A stretch of 64,000 nucleotides of DNA from contig NC_091933.1 of the NCBI RefSeq assembly GCF_041260155.1, forward strand, positions 30,559,933 through 30,623,932, written 5' to 3'. A model generated the notes under the pieces. The model saw only the letters and a program-made list of their open reading frames with translations, searched no databases and was not told where the DNA came from. The position numbers were made by a program, and so were the translations under genes. Of this stretch, positions 46,235 to 59,115 are shown one piece after another. How positions within the stretch are numbered: the stretch's first letter is position 1; each line of letters opens with the position of its first letter. Origin of the DNA: Ptychodera flava (taxonomy: Eukaryota > Hemichordata > Enteropneusta > Ptychoderidae).

Positions 46235-46473
46235 AACTAAGGGAATTAAGTTTTTTATCCTACTTGAACTTTTGACGTCGCCCCTTACATCCTTATGAAC
46301 ATCTGACCACCAGCAGCTAGCGGCTAAGTGAAAATCTCTTGTGCTAAATTGCAGAACAAAGTCCCTGTTACTAAACCTTTCCTCTCTTCTTTGCATAAAA
46401 CCAATATCAAGCAGCTTATGCAGAAATGCATGGAAGTTGAGTAAAGATATTATATTTTTTTACTTGAGTCAGT

Positions 46474-46479
46474 TTTATT
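46474..46479 (-). terminator. Candidate polyadenylation signal of the EGF-type gene
   Basis: AATAAA on the gene strand about 630 nt after the stop codon. Weak evidence on its own. Confidence 0.3.
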
Positions 46480-47111
46480 CGTAATACAAATACTCTTTTG
46501 CATCAACTACTTTTCTTCACTTAGAGAAACATCTTTGTAAGTTTCTCTGCAAAAAATTGGGCAAAACAGATCATTCGGATATCCCCTAGCCCATAGGCTG
46601 GTGGCCAAAAACATCACATATGTTAGGTATCACTTAAACATTCAAGACACTGTAGAAGCAAAGAGTAGATAGTCTAGTCGGGTAAAAAAACTACTGTTCG
46701 GTGACAATACTACAATTAGCTTTGTCTCTGACAAGACAGGGCAGTAATTCCAATAGTTACTGTTGTGAATTGCATATGGTACTAATCTTTGAGTTCCGCT
46801 GACGGATAAAGAAAGCCATCTTGACTGATCAGGTCCAACTGGATTCCCACTAGGTCCATACTCATTACAGTACAAATCAATGCTTGGACGTTACAGCTTC
46901 CTTTATGATGTAAAAACAACACAAGGGATTGGGATGTGATGAACTGTATTGCAGCAAGTTATCAGTCAAACATTCTTCAGTCTCACCACAAACTGACTGT
47001 TTTAAAGTTTTTAGGGAAGATGTTCATAGCAACATAAAATCAGATTACTGCAGGCAGAGAAGCACTGATGATGCTGCAGTTTCATCTCTGTTTGCAGGAC
47101 TGCCAAGGACA

Positions 47112-49783
47112 TCACACAGTTTGATTTCCGTCTCCAGAGGGAGCACTTTGTTCAGTTTGATCTCTTTGGAGATCTGTGTTTGAATTGCCGCTGTAAACGG
47201 CATTTGCCAGCGGACTCACTATAGTTTCGTATGTTGGTGGTGGGGTCAACTGGTCATCACAAGGGTCATGACCTTCTAGGAATGCACCATAGGGGCTATT
47301 CCTAGCTGCAGGCACTGCATCGGTATATGATGGAGGGCTGTCGGTGAATGGTGGCAGGCTGGTTTCGTTATTCACAAATACAACTTGCGCCGCGGTGACA
47401 ACGGTGGTGGATGTATTATTGGCAGTTGCTTGCTGGCCACAGCGAGATCTTTTCAAGCATACGATACAACCAGTGAATACGACAAAGATAACGACCAGCG
47501 GAATCAGTATGGTAATAAGTCCAGAGTCTGGTGACGAGTCATCACCATACTCATATTTATCTGTACAGAAGAAATATATGTAAATTTTATGCAGAGAGAT
47601 GAAAAACTAAACTGATGTAATGTGCTAATTTCATGAGAGTCTGTGACTATTATAAAATGTGACTACCTTGAACTTCAAATCCCTGAGCAAACGACGCAAA
47701 TTTTTCAAAGATGAATGTTTATCTTTAAGGACATATATAACTGACAGACTTGTACATCATTTATTTGACCATGAAAGCAGATGATGTGCTAACACATTAA
47801 AGAAAATTGAAAATTGTTGTAGTAGTTTCAGAAATCAGCAAACAGTGTGCATTCTGCATTTGGTTTCACACATTTTCACACAGTCCGAAGCTTTGATCTT
47901 AGACTACAATAACGAATATATCAAGATTTCATACCATGCAAACTAACATTCGCATCTGTCACCATAATATTCCGATGTGCAGTAACATTTATTGCTGTAT
48001 CTGCTGCAAGTTGCTCCATGTTGGTAGTCTGGATCACATTCTGCAACAAAACAGACCAGTTTTGGCTATTTAGAAAAAAGAAAACCATTTCAGTAGTTGC
48101 TACAACCTGTTTAATCCAAATAGTACAAAGGCATTGATGAGAAAAGCAGTGAAATGGATGTTAGTCTATGCGTACAATATCCATATGCGAAAAGTCACTT
48201 TTTAATTCAAGGACTTCAAGAAACAAGTTTCAAGGACATTTCCAGGTCAAAAATACTATTTTACATGCATCATTGTCATTAATGTATATCATTTTCATTT
48301 GTCATTTTCCTTATAACAGAGATCAGAAAAGATGATTTGGTGATTTTTGAAAATAGAGGGAGATCTTATCAACTTTCCAGAAATTTCCAAGACTCAATAT
48401 CATTTTAAGGACTTTCACAGCGGTTTTAAACTCAAGGATTTCGAGGGCTTTACAGGAGAGTACAGTGACCTTGTTTCTAATTGCACTGTGTCAGAAAAAT
48501 CTGAATGTGATCATGCTTTAAGTAACACCTGGGGCTCATGTCCTCATCATATCAACTAACCAAAAATACAGCAATCATGGGTGACCTGAAGATCAACTAT
48601 GATTTCTGAGCAACTGTTTCAGAGAATAAATGCAAAGTTGACAGCAGAATGACAGATGCCGGACAGCAATTGAGATCAATCAAATCTCGATAGCTCCATG
48701 TCACCATGCACCAATGGAGCTAAAATGAACAGATTTCTATGGAAACATTATGAAATGATTGTCAACAGTTGCAGGTATCGTCCCTCTTAAGTTTCCCAAG
48801 AATAGCAAAATTATCAAAAATCGATCCTGACATTTGGTCCTGCAGCTATTTAGTAATCATAGCAGACATTTTGAGAGGGTAGCAACTGATACACAAAGTG
48901 GCAGATATTGTGGTGAAACACGACACACCATGTGAGCCTATGGCCCAAAATTTAACAGGGAATTTTTACCGTGTACATGTTCACAGAAGTCCCCATATGC
49001 TCCAGATATAAATCCACAGTCACATCTATATAGTCAATACATGTTCCATCATGCTGACACTGCCAATCACATCCTGGGAAGAAAAATAATTGCACTAAAT
49101 TAGTCTGAAACCGCATTGTTTGCTTCCAACATCTTGGTTTTTGAAGCTCTGAGACAATTCTATCATTTTGTCAAGTTATTGGCATAAATGGCTTCCATAT
49201 CTGGGAATTGGTGACCATAAATATGCAGTTATACGTTTATAAATTAATTGATGGTTTGACAGCAGTGAAATCAATCAAAATACAAGCCAAAATATTTTTG
49301 AAATTGATGCATTATGTATGTGACCCTGGTATGAGGTCACATTTTGATGGATACTTTGTTAAAACCACACTGAAATATTTATATACAAATTCTTGAATTA
49401 AAATTTCCTGAAATTTACCAACATTTGAAATTCAAAATGGCTGTTATATTCTCCTTGCAAACTGTCTGGTAAAATATTGCATTTTTTTATTTAAACAAAA
49501 ACGCTGATACTGGAAAACTAAGGTGGTTTCATGAAAAATGTTAAGTCCTTTCAGCATCTGTAATATGTCCAGGACATGCAAATGCAACCTCCCTTGAATT
49601 GCCAGATTATTTCTCTCCATGATCAAAAACCATGTTATAAATTACATGTACCTTGTATTTCATATTCACATTTGTCTCCACTGTAGCCATATTCACAGTA
49701 GCAGAACACCTTATACCGGTAACTATCATAACAATCAGCTCTTTCAGATAAACATCCATAGGGTGGTCCAGATGAGCACTGAC
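47112..49783 (-). CDS. EGF-repeat single-pass membrane protein with PPxY tail, 3' exons
   Basis: Four exons are visible, all joined in phase 1. 49652-49783 (132 nt) encodes an EGF-like module with six Cys (spacing 7, 6, 9, 1, 8). 48970-49073 (104 nt) has CDWQCQHDGTC, then, in another frame, CDCGFISGAYGDFCEH; its length is two more than a multiple of three, so an extra TA in TATATA (about 49030) breaks the module. 47948-48040 (93 nt) encodes CDPDYQHGATC...CYC...C, where the second EGF Cys is Tyr. 47112-47560 (449 nt) has the membrane span ITILIPLVVIFVVF, a basic stop (KRSRC) and a cytoplasmic tail with PPSY and PPTY, ligands for WW domains such as those of NEDD4-type ubiquitin ligases. Likely a type I surface protein. 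More EGF exons and the signal peptide must lie to the right, perhaps beyond the repeat-rich stretch. The extra TA may be an allele, an assembly error or a real lesion. Confidence 0.75.
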
Positions 49784-49830
49784 CTGTGTAGATCATCAAT
49801 TTAAAATGTAAAAATATCTCCCTTCCTCCC

Positions 49831-49837
49831 TCCCTCC

Positions 49838-49898
<61 letters not shown>

Positions 49899-49930
49899 AT
49901 ATATGCATATATGCTTATATATATAATATG

Positions 49931-50022
<92 letters not shown>
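49831..50022. repeat. Compound microsatellite (CT)n-(TA)n
   Basis: CCT/CT-rich tract, about 30 CT units, then nearly 100 bp of TA with a few interruptions. Lies in the intron just upstream of the most 5' visible EGF exon. Confidence 0.97.
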
Positions 50023-50027
<5 letters not shown>

Positions 50028-50076
50028 CTGTAGGAATTCAGGTGATCCCCAGTGGAGCGTGGAATGGGGTGAAGAT

Positions 50077-50948
50077 AGAAGAAACTTGGGTTGAAACACA
50101 CTACCACACCTGGTTGTTAGGTTCCAAACGTATTTATTATACCTCAAACACAACGTTTCGCTCTAAATTTAGAGCTTCTTCAGGTGTTTTCTACAATAAA
50201 AAGTACGAACATGAAAATTACAATGGTTGAATTGTGTAGGAAAACGAGCAATGTAGAGTTATAAGTCTGTGAAAATCTGGAAATGTACATGAATGACAGG
50301 AGAGACTAAAAAATTACAATGGTTGAATTGGATAGAATAACGAGCAATGTGGAGTTACAAGTATCTGAAAATCTGTAAATGTACATAAATGAAAGGAGAG
50401 AGACTAACCTCGAGGTTGTGAGTACGGTCAAAACTGTCTGGACCTACGCCGAGAGCTGGAAATTGGCGCGCTGAAGTCCAGGGGGGTCCCTTTAAATACT
50501 CAAAAGCTGGTATGTGGGGCGCTGTTAAATGCTATGTAAATTTTGGGCGAATGTTTAGGCCAGCTGGAGACAGTGTGTCAAGTTTTTTGATCCATTGTGA
50601 TTCTAAATGTTTGCGTAGTTTGTCATCCTCTCTCCTTTCATTTATGTACATTTACAGATTTTCAGATACTTGTAACTCCACATTGCTCGTTTTTCTATAC
50701 AATTCAACCATTGTAATTTTTTAGTCTCTCCTGTCATTCATGTACATTTCCAGATTTTCACAGACTTATAACTCTACATTGCTAGTTTTCCTACACAATT
50801 CAACCATTGTAATTTTCATGTTCGTACTTTTTATTGTAGAAAACACCTGAAGAAGCTCTAAATTTAGAGCGAAACGTTGTGTTTGAGGTATAATAAATAC
50901 GTTTGGAACCTAACAACCAGGTGTGGTAGTGTGTTTCAACCCAAGTTT

Positions 50949-50960
<12 letters not shown>
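50077..50960. mobile_element. Inverted repeat, arms about 320 bp, Penelope-type tails
   Basis: The arm at about 50077-50405 is repeated in reverse at about 50630-50950, with a loop of about 225 bp. Near its outer edge each arm has CTGAAGA, a 16-bp palindromic stem (GCTCTAAATTTAGAGC) and GAAACG (50847-50876; complement 50154-50183), followed by a TTTGAGGTATAATAAATACG tail. This is the layout of Penelope-like terminal repeats. Each arm also holds an internal direct duplication (AATTACAATGGTTGAATTG twice). A further AGAAGAAACTTGGGTTG unit appears past the TA tract at 51002-51018. No reverse transcriptase remains. Confidence 0.65.
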
Positions 50961-51005
<45 letters not shown>

Positions 51006-51022
51006 GAAACTTGGGTTGAAAC

Positions 51023-51083
<61 letters not shown>
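50951..51083. repeat. Compound microsatellite (TA)n and (TG)n
   Basis: (TA)n at 50951-51001, flanked by inverted AACCCAAGTTTCTT / AGAAACTTGGGTT, then (TG)n at 51029-51083. Confidence 0.97.
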
Positions 51084-51084
51084 T

Positions 51085-51790
51085 GTGTGTGACATAAATT
51101 GCTGTATTAGATATTCATAAATTCATGTCACTCATAAATTGTTGTGCTAGCTGATGCTTATTTTTCTTTCCATATATAACACATTGACTACATACCCTCA
51201 TCTTTCACACTGTGTCCTAGATTCTGAACAACATATAAAGTGTATGATGCATTGCGCGAAGACATGAGGGCAAACATTTCTACGAAACTAATCCCTTTGG
51301 AAATACAAAATTTAAGTCTATTTATGTAACAGCGAAAGGAAATGGTATGAAGACATAGGCAATAGCTCGGACGGGAGACAAATCTTTTCCGACTGTAACA
51401 CACAAGATTGCTCATACCAGGGGACAGTATATCGCTGCTTGATTGGCATTTTTGAGAGATAAGCATTTCCTGATTTCAAAAAAGGTCCAGTGTGTACGAA
51501 AGTATTTCTGAAAAGAGAAGTTATCGGACTATGTTGCTTTGGAACCACACGGATATCTTTGACAATTGATTCAGGCCAAATGCAGCTAGACAGCTTCAAA
51601 TGTTTATTACAAAAATGTCCGAGGCAGTTATTGAAACCAGTTTGCTCAAGTAGAACAACTTCTCCAGTAACTCGTCGCAGTTGTTTCAATAGGCCTTTCC
51701 CATGAATTGACCTATTCCAGCTGATAATTTGATTCGCAAAACCATCTTCAGTGTAGGGTTTGACTTTGGGTTCAAGTAAAACCACAGGGT
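51085..51790. repeat. Repeat X, copy 3, truncated
   Basis: Matches 4990-5690 closely. It ends at about 51781, where an AAAC/AAAT-rich tract begins. A minus-strand frame through it (51318-51917) is longer than in the other copies but is not conserved there, so it is not called as a gene. Confidence 0.8.
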
Positions 51791-51805
51791 AGCCAGGAAG
51801 AACAA

Positions 51806-51971
51806 ACAAACAAATAAACAAACAAATAAATAAATAAACAAAAACTATGCAAACATACAAAGAGGCAAACAAATACATAAATAACAAAGAAACATACACA
51901 CAAACATAAACAAACAAACAATATCATGAATAAATAAACATACAAAACAGATAAACATCTATTCATATCTG

Positions 51972-52010
<39 letters not shown>

Positions 52011-52031
52011 ATATATATATATATATATATA
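51806..52031. repeat. AAAC/AAAT-rich tract, (TCTA)n and (TA)n; left member of a direct repeat
   Basis: The stretch 51894-51985 (ATACACACAAACATAAAC ... TATCTATC) recurs at 62769-62872, so near-identical 90-105 bp direct repeats bracket the Ty3 element and its neighbouring foldback. The (TA)n here is the target into which the Ty3 element inserted. Confidence 0.85.
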
Positions 52032-52965
52032 TGTGACCCCTTCCGTCGGTTCGGTTGTGTTCGTCGATGTTGTCTAGCATTGCGTTGTGTAGTTTTAATC
52101 CAAACCCTCTAGGGTGTCACTTTCATACACTGACTTACTCGCAGACATGGTTAAACACTGCAACTTTAATGCCTTTATTGCCTTTCAGTCAGCGGCTCCA
52201 TCCGTCCATGGCAGTACCTACTCAAGGCAGCCCTACTCAAGGCAGCCATGTTAGCAAAGAGAGAATTACAATACTTATTTACACAAGTCGACAAAATATG
52301 TATCAAAAATATCATTCTAACTTCAAGCAAAACTTACAGTCTCTGTTCAAAAACGCATATCACAGCAAACAGAATCATATTGCGGCACGTTTCACAGTAA
52401 CTGTACTGACGCTAACAAAATGAATTGTTTCCAAACTCGTCAAAACTGTTTACAGAAATTCTGGGAAAGCAGAGGATATTACTTAGGTTACTGAGCATCA
52501 ATGTGTTCAAGGCTTAAAGCTGAGAAAGTTCAAATAGCTGACGGCAGCAATGACAAATATGACAAACAATAGCTCGGCCATAGCACTACAATGCAACATG
52601 TGACTATCAATAACAAATCCATCCACTCAAAAGAAATGCTCAAAATTCACGAAATCCTAAACATCCTTCATAAATATTACAGTTGAGAGTTCTCTAGACA
52701 CTAAATATCAATTCCATCTCAGTAATAGACTCGGGATGTCAAAGATTACACATTTTTATGAGCGATTGTAAACAGTGACAGAAAGTTACCAACCTACTCA
52801 AGGCAGCCATGTTAGCAAAGAGACCGATGTCACCTCTCTGCCTCGCGAGGGCGCCTTACAATGACGTAACAGTTTTTGATATGCATCACAAAGAGAATGC
52901 ATGTTGCTGATAACTACAATGCAAAAGAAACTATACTTTACATTGTATCAAAAATCTTGGTCACA
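52032..52965 (-). repeat. 3' LTR of the Ty3/gypsy element (934 bp)
   Basis: Begins TGTGACC and ends CA-type termini in both strands. About 98.7% identical to 61437-62369. Confidence 0.93.
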
Positions 52966-55900
52966 TACTCCCCCAGTATGACGGCCCGTCATTTTCAGCA
53001 ATTTTCAAACTGATACAAAGGTTTACGAAAATCAAACTGCTGTTGCTACTTCACTCATTAAAGACATAAAAAATCCATATCTCTCTGGAGGTTTACGTTT
53101 TCTCAATGGATATCTACGAGAAGGTATTTCAATAGATTTATAAGTTACATCACACCCTCGTTTTGCAAATTATCAGAAGTGGAGGAAATAGTATGGGTGA
53201 ATGCACTGGAATCCAATGATGAAATTTCTGAGGGACGTGTTGGCATTGTGTGATCATGTGTTATGTGAGTTCTGGGAGTCTGTGTGGAAACAGTACCATC
53301 TGCAGAAACACCATGACTAGACTGTGTCGATGCACTTGACGTTTGTGTGATTTGGTGAGGCAATACTGCATTGTTTTCTGGGATATTAGTTGACACTGGT
53401 TTCTCGTGTTGTACAGGTCCTAACTGAACTACCGGCATTCTGGAAACAGCACCATCCTCCTCCTGGACTACAACTTTATGCAGCACTTTAGGAATATCAT
53501 TTGTAGAAACAATGAACTCTAGGGCATCACCCTCTTTACAGTCCATGATTTCAGTTTCATCTCTCTCAACAGGTTTCATAACAGGATCACTCTTAAAGTC
53601 TCTTGTTTCTGAAGTCTCCTCACTTTCAACAGGAAGGAATGAACACTGCTTCAACATGTTCCGGTGCAAGACACGTTCTGTACCTCCTGACTCACTCTTA
53701 ACCACGTAAACAGGAAGGTCTGGCCTCTTTTCTACAACAAGATAAGGAGTCTTTTCCCAGCTGTCTCCAATCTTGTGTTTACCAACTTCTTTTACACCAA
53801 TACACGATCACCTACTGAAAGAATGTCCGCCTTTGCTTTCTTATCATACTGGTCTTTCTGTTTTGATCTGGCTTTATTTGCCTGGTCACAAGCTTCTCGA
53901 TATGCAGTCTGTAACCTTTCACGAAGAGCTTGGGTATATTCACTGTAATCCAAGTGGTCTTTTGTCTCAGATGATGTATTAAAGATGACATCTACTGGAA
54001 GACGAGGATTTCTTCCAAACATCAAATAAAAAGGTGCAAAGCCTGTAGATTCGTGACGCGTACAGTTATATGCGTGAGTTAAAGCATCCAGATGCTCTTT
54101 CCAATCACGTTTCTGCGATGGATCCAATGTTCCTAGCATATTGAGCAATGTCTGTTGAACCTTTCAGATAATCCATTGCCTTCAAGGTGGTATGGTGTAG
54201 TGTGGGACTTGATCGTATTAGTAATCTGACAGAGTTCCTTTATGAGGGCACTTTCAAAATTCCTTCCTGGTCTGAATGCAATCTGAGAGGAAAACCATAC
54301 TGACACATGAAGTTTTCCACAGAACTTTTGCAACTGTTGTCGCTTTCTGGTTTAATGTAGGATAAGCCTGGGCATATCTCGAAAAATGATCAGTAACAAC
54401 TAGCACGTTTTCAACACCTCCTTTTGAAGGTTCCAAGGTCAAAAAGTCTATGCACACTAGTTCCAATGGCTCCGATGTAGTGACACTAACTAAGGGTGCT
54501 CGCACGGTTTTGGTTGCAGCTTTTCTGAGGCAACGTATTTCACACTGGTCACACCAAGTTTTCACTTGTATGTACATCTTAGGCCCATAAAGCGTGAACA
54601 TATGAGATCCAAAGTTTTATCGAATTCAAAATGACGCATTTCACAATGAAGTTTCTGGAAGACATCTTGTCTTTATTTGAGTGGCAAAACGAGCTGAAAT
54701 ATTTCACTTCCCTTAGGTGGACAAATCGTCCTATAAAGAACACCATCTCGAGTAACCAACTTTCCCACTGATGTACAAACAATCTAGCTTCTGCTCTGAA
54801 ATCTTTCATTTGTCGTCTTCCTGGTTTCCTAGAAGAGCGTCTGGCTTGGATAACCTCAAAAATTGAAGAATCCTGCTGTTGACAAAATCTCAAATCCTGT
54901 AATGTCATACCTGGCAGTGTGTCTGAATACGAAGGAACAGTTTTTGTACCATCTTCATTCTCTGTCATGGGATTTGCTTCATCTGTGCACTTTGACACAT
55001 TACATACTGCCTTCAGAGTTTGAGCAACATCTTGTTTAGGTATCCTTGACAATGCATCTGCGTTGGCATTGCTTCTGCCTGGTCGATATTTAATGTCAAA
55101 GTCAAACATAGCAAGCTGTGAAACCCAGCGTTGACAAGTGGCTTCTAACTTGGCAGACGACATCACATATACCAGAGGGTTATTGTCTGTAAGCACTGTG
55201 AACTGATTTCCATACAGATAATCTCTCAGTTTGTCTGTTACAGCCCACTTTAAACAGAGAAATTCCAATTTGTGTGCTGGATATCTGGTTTCTGGTGGTC
55301 GTAATCCATGACTACAATAAGCGATGACTCTATCTGTACCATCTTGTTGTTGAACCAAAACTGCTCCCAATCCCTGAGACGATGCATCAATCTGCAATGT
55401 GAACGGTTTGGTAAAATCTGGATAGCCAAGGACAGGTGCTGAAAGGCTTCAAACACTGGAATGCGTCCTCACATGCTTCACTCCAGATAAACGGTGGCAC
55501 ATCTTTTTTTAGACCATTTCCTTTTCGACGTCTACTAGGATCTCCAGAGGTGAGTGTAAACAATGGTGCAGCAATCTTACTGTAACTTTCAATAAATCTT
55601 CTATAGTAGCCCATAAATCCAAGGTACTTCAGTAGGTCTTTTCTGTTACTTGGTCGAGGCCAGTCCTTCACCGCTCTTGTCTTTTCAGGATCTGTACTGA
55701 TACCATCTGCAGACACCACATGGCCGAGGTAATGTACTTCCTTCTTAAGAAGATGGCATTTCTGTGGCTTTAACTTTAGACCATGCTCACGTAGTCGATC
55801 AAACACTAGCTGCATTCTATCAAGATGCTCATCAAAAGTCCTTGAAAAGATGATGATGTCATCCAAATATATCAATACAGTGGAGAAATGCTGATCACCA

Positions 55901-57265
55901 AGGCATGACATCATTAATCTCTGGAATGTAGCCGGGGCGTTTTGTAGACCGAATGGCATCCTGTTTGCCTCATACAATTCCATAGGAGTGGTGAATGCTG
56001 TCTTGAGCTTATCTCGTTCCTCAACTTCTACTTGCCAATAGCCAGCAGTGAGATCCAAAGTTGAGAAATACTTGGCACCTCCCAATGATTCTAGAGCATC
56101 ATCAATGCGGGGTAGAGGGTAAGCATCACGGATAGAATGCAGATTCAATTGTCTACAGTCCATGCATATTCTAGGAGCACCATCTCTTTTCCTAACGACA
56201 ACAATTGGACTTGCATATGGACTTTTGCTCGGTCTGATAACATCCGCGGTGCCATATCTTCAATGTGTTTCTAACCTCTTGGTACTGAGCAGGAGGAATC
56301 CGACGTGGAGGTAGACGGAAGGGCTGGCTATCAATTAATGATATTTCATGTTTAACTGTTGCTGTTCATCCATAATCGAGCGAGTGCTTTGAAAATATGT
56401 CAGAGTTCTCAAGCAAGACTTCCAACTTGTGTAGTTGTTCTTGACTTTTAACTGCAGAATCAGTCAAATCTGGGAGAGAATATTTACTTTGTTTCTCATC
56501 CTTGATGATGTTGTGACACTGAGAAGATGGTTGGATTTTAACTGGAGCATGTTTCCGTTTATGAATCTGTCTCATTCTGTTTTTCTTCCTTCCTCTTTCT
56601 GTTACATCAGGAGTTGAAGAGACTGTGTATTGCCAGTCTTCTCATCAGGTTGACTACTCAAGACAGGAAACTCCTCTTCATCAATCACGGCATGTACTTC
56701 AGCCAGATATGTTTTTGGCCAAATAGTTACTGGTCTGGTCAAATAGTTGAACACTCTCACTTTGGTACGCCCATCTTGAACATCATTTAAAACTTTACCA
56801 ACAGAAATTCCATTTGGCAAATGCTTTGATTGTGGCCCTTCAATAAGAGCTGTGTAGGGCACTCCAGCTGGACCTCTTGGAGCACGACATGGAATGTGAG
56901 TTTCTTCCCCTGGTTGAATTACCATAGGACGACGACCACAGTACTTAGCTTGACCAATTCTACCTGTCCTCCCACCAAGTTCAGACTTGCCGAGTTCTCT
57001 GTAAGCAGTATACCATACATCTGAGGCTCTTTTGACCTTGCTGTGAAAACAGTGACCATGAAGGGCTCTCAAATCGTTCTGACTTGTACGGATTACATTA
57101 GTTCCAACAAGCAATGGTACATCTAGACGATACTCTGTATTGGGAACAACAAATGCTGGCACCTGAGTGTACGTTCTTCCAAGGAATGTCAAGTCCAGGC
57201 GAATCACACCACCATGTGGAACATCATGACCTGCAGCCCCTTCTATCAAAACATCCATTTATCTA

Positions 57266-59115
57266 ATCGTCTCAAAACGGACGAACTACGAGCAGACCTA
57301 CGAGCTCGTACGAGCGAAGTACGAGTGACGTAATGTGCCGTACTTTCAAAGTACGAGTGACGTAATGCAGGTCCCAAAATCGACAAAGTGAGCGTCAAGC
57401 TGAGCGTGGGGAAAAAAAAAGACAAAATAGGATTCGAAATGAACGTAGAAACATGCCAAACAGAATGTCAAAGAGGGGTTCTGAGTACGGGTGCTAAAAT
57501 ATAGCAAATATGCGAAATAAACACGTAATGACTTGACTGATTTCAGCTTGAATATAGCAAGTACGGGAACGAGTTCAAAACGTCTTTCACGTGGGTAGGC
57601 CCTACTACTGACTTTGCAGCACTATATTTATAACACTGTTGACAAAATCTCAACAACAATAAATTGTGGGTTCATCGTAATTGGTATTGCATGCATTAGT
57701 GAATTTTCAAAAATGACATTCATAATTGCATATATTTCAACTTGGGTAGCAAGAAAACCGACGACTCTGAGTGACTGGCATTGGGCGTTCGTTCGTGTGC
57801 AAACATCGCGTGCAAGTTACAGACGATGGGCTGTACGGTGGGGTAGGCAATAATAGCGATAAACAAAACGGCCAGTTTAGCCTACCCGGGATATTGTAAT
57901 ACATACGTCATCCACCCTCTGATGTGATTTTCCTCTAATTAACGCCAAATAAATAAATATATTTGTAAAAATACATTATTACGTCGACGCCGACTTCATT
58001 GACGTCGACAAATCGACGTCAGCATTTATACTACGACTGATGCCTGGAACTTATCTACCGAACTGAGTGTAGCTAGGTAAGTTTGGAATGTGATGAGTTG
58101 GTTTTGAGTGATGTTTTTTTGTTGTTCAGGAGCACGAACGAACGAATTAAATATAGAAGTATCGAGCATCGATATCTTGTATGGCTTCTGCAAGTTCCGC
58201 GATGACAAACAGGAATATTGACCCCACAGTGACCTGACTATACCATTATTCAATAGGCGGGGCCGTATTCTCAACAATACACACCAATAATAGTGTGGTT
58301 CCGATAATGTGCTTTTTCAAAACTTCAAGTTGAATGCGAGGTCAGAAAAATGTTAGTCTTTAAAATCATTGTTGAGTAGAGGTCATTTTCAAATAGACTG
58401 TACAACATGAGGTACACACGGGTGCCACAAAAACACACGCCAACTCATAAAATCCTTCATATTATTCATTGTACACTGTGATTAACATAATGTGGTGATC
58501 AGATTATTTCGAGGTCATAAGCTGACTCGCGAGCCACGCAGGTTTTATGTCTGTGAAATCATTGCACTTTCGAATTCGAGAAAGTAAAAAAGATTTACAA
58601 CGGCGGTAGGTTCAAGTGCATTATAACCAATCGAGGTCTCTTCCTTGATGTTCGGACATTGCAACCTCTTCTTTGGTTCTTCTTTAACAGCTTAATGTTA
58701 CAATCCACGTCTGCAAAAAAGTCTACCATCGTGGCGTATAATAAGTCAGAGAGTGTCGCGTCGTCTCCAGTCTTGACCCGTACGTACAGACTCGTCCGAA
58801 AGTTAAAGCCTAAAAGTATTCCTCCGCGGGGCACTGAACCCGCTCTCACGACCAAAAAAATAATCATACGAAGTTCACACCCGCTCCTACTTCCGAGTTT
58901 CGAATATACACAGAAAATGTGTCTAAGCGTTTGTTTGTCGTAAAATCCTTTCACATAAACAAAAATCTTTCATCCATGGAATACAACATAGTCCTAGGCG
59001 TATTCATAAAAAATTAGGTCAAAAGGCATGTGTGACTTATAGCTTGCATACGTCACTCGTAATATGAAAGTACGAGCCAGTACTTCTGCTCGTACAATGT
59101 CAGTTTCGAGACAAT
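57266..59115. mobile_element. 1.85-kb terminal-inverted-repeat element nested in the Ty3/gypsy element
   Basis: Ends ATCGTCTCAAAACGGA and, inverted, ATTGTCTCGAAACTGA, flanked by TA on both sides (57264-57265, 59116-59117). Both ends carry clustered TACGAGC/T and GTACGAGTGACG motifs, the kind of subterminal repeats that bind a transposase. Inside are several GACGTCGAC blocks (57980-58020). Frames inside (for example 58595-58954) show no transposase motif, so it looks non-autonomous. It lies within the protease region of the host element and must be younger than it. Confidence 0.75.

Larger units (their letters stand above)
46110..47111 (-). other. Probable 3' untranslated region and downstream flank of the EGF-type gene
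   Basis: No recognisable coding sequence after the stop at 47112. The 77-codon frame at 46642-46875 has no family features. Confidence 0.4.

Noticed and set aside
51318-51917. 199-codon minus-strand frame in repeat X copy 3
   Set aside because: The frame is interrupted in copies 1 and 2 and its start lies in simple sequence, so coding is not supported.
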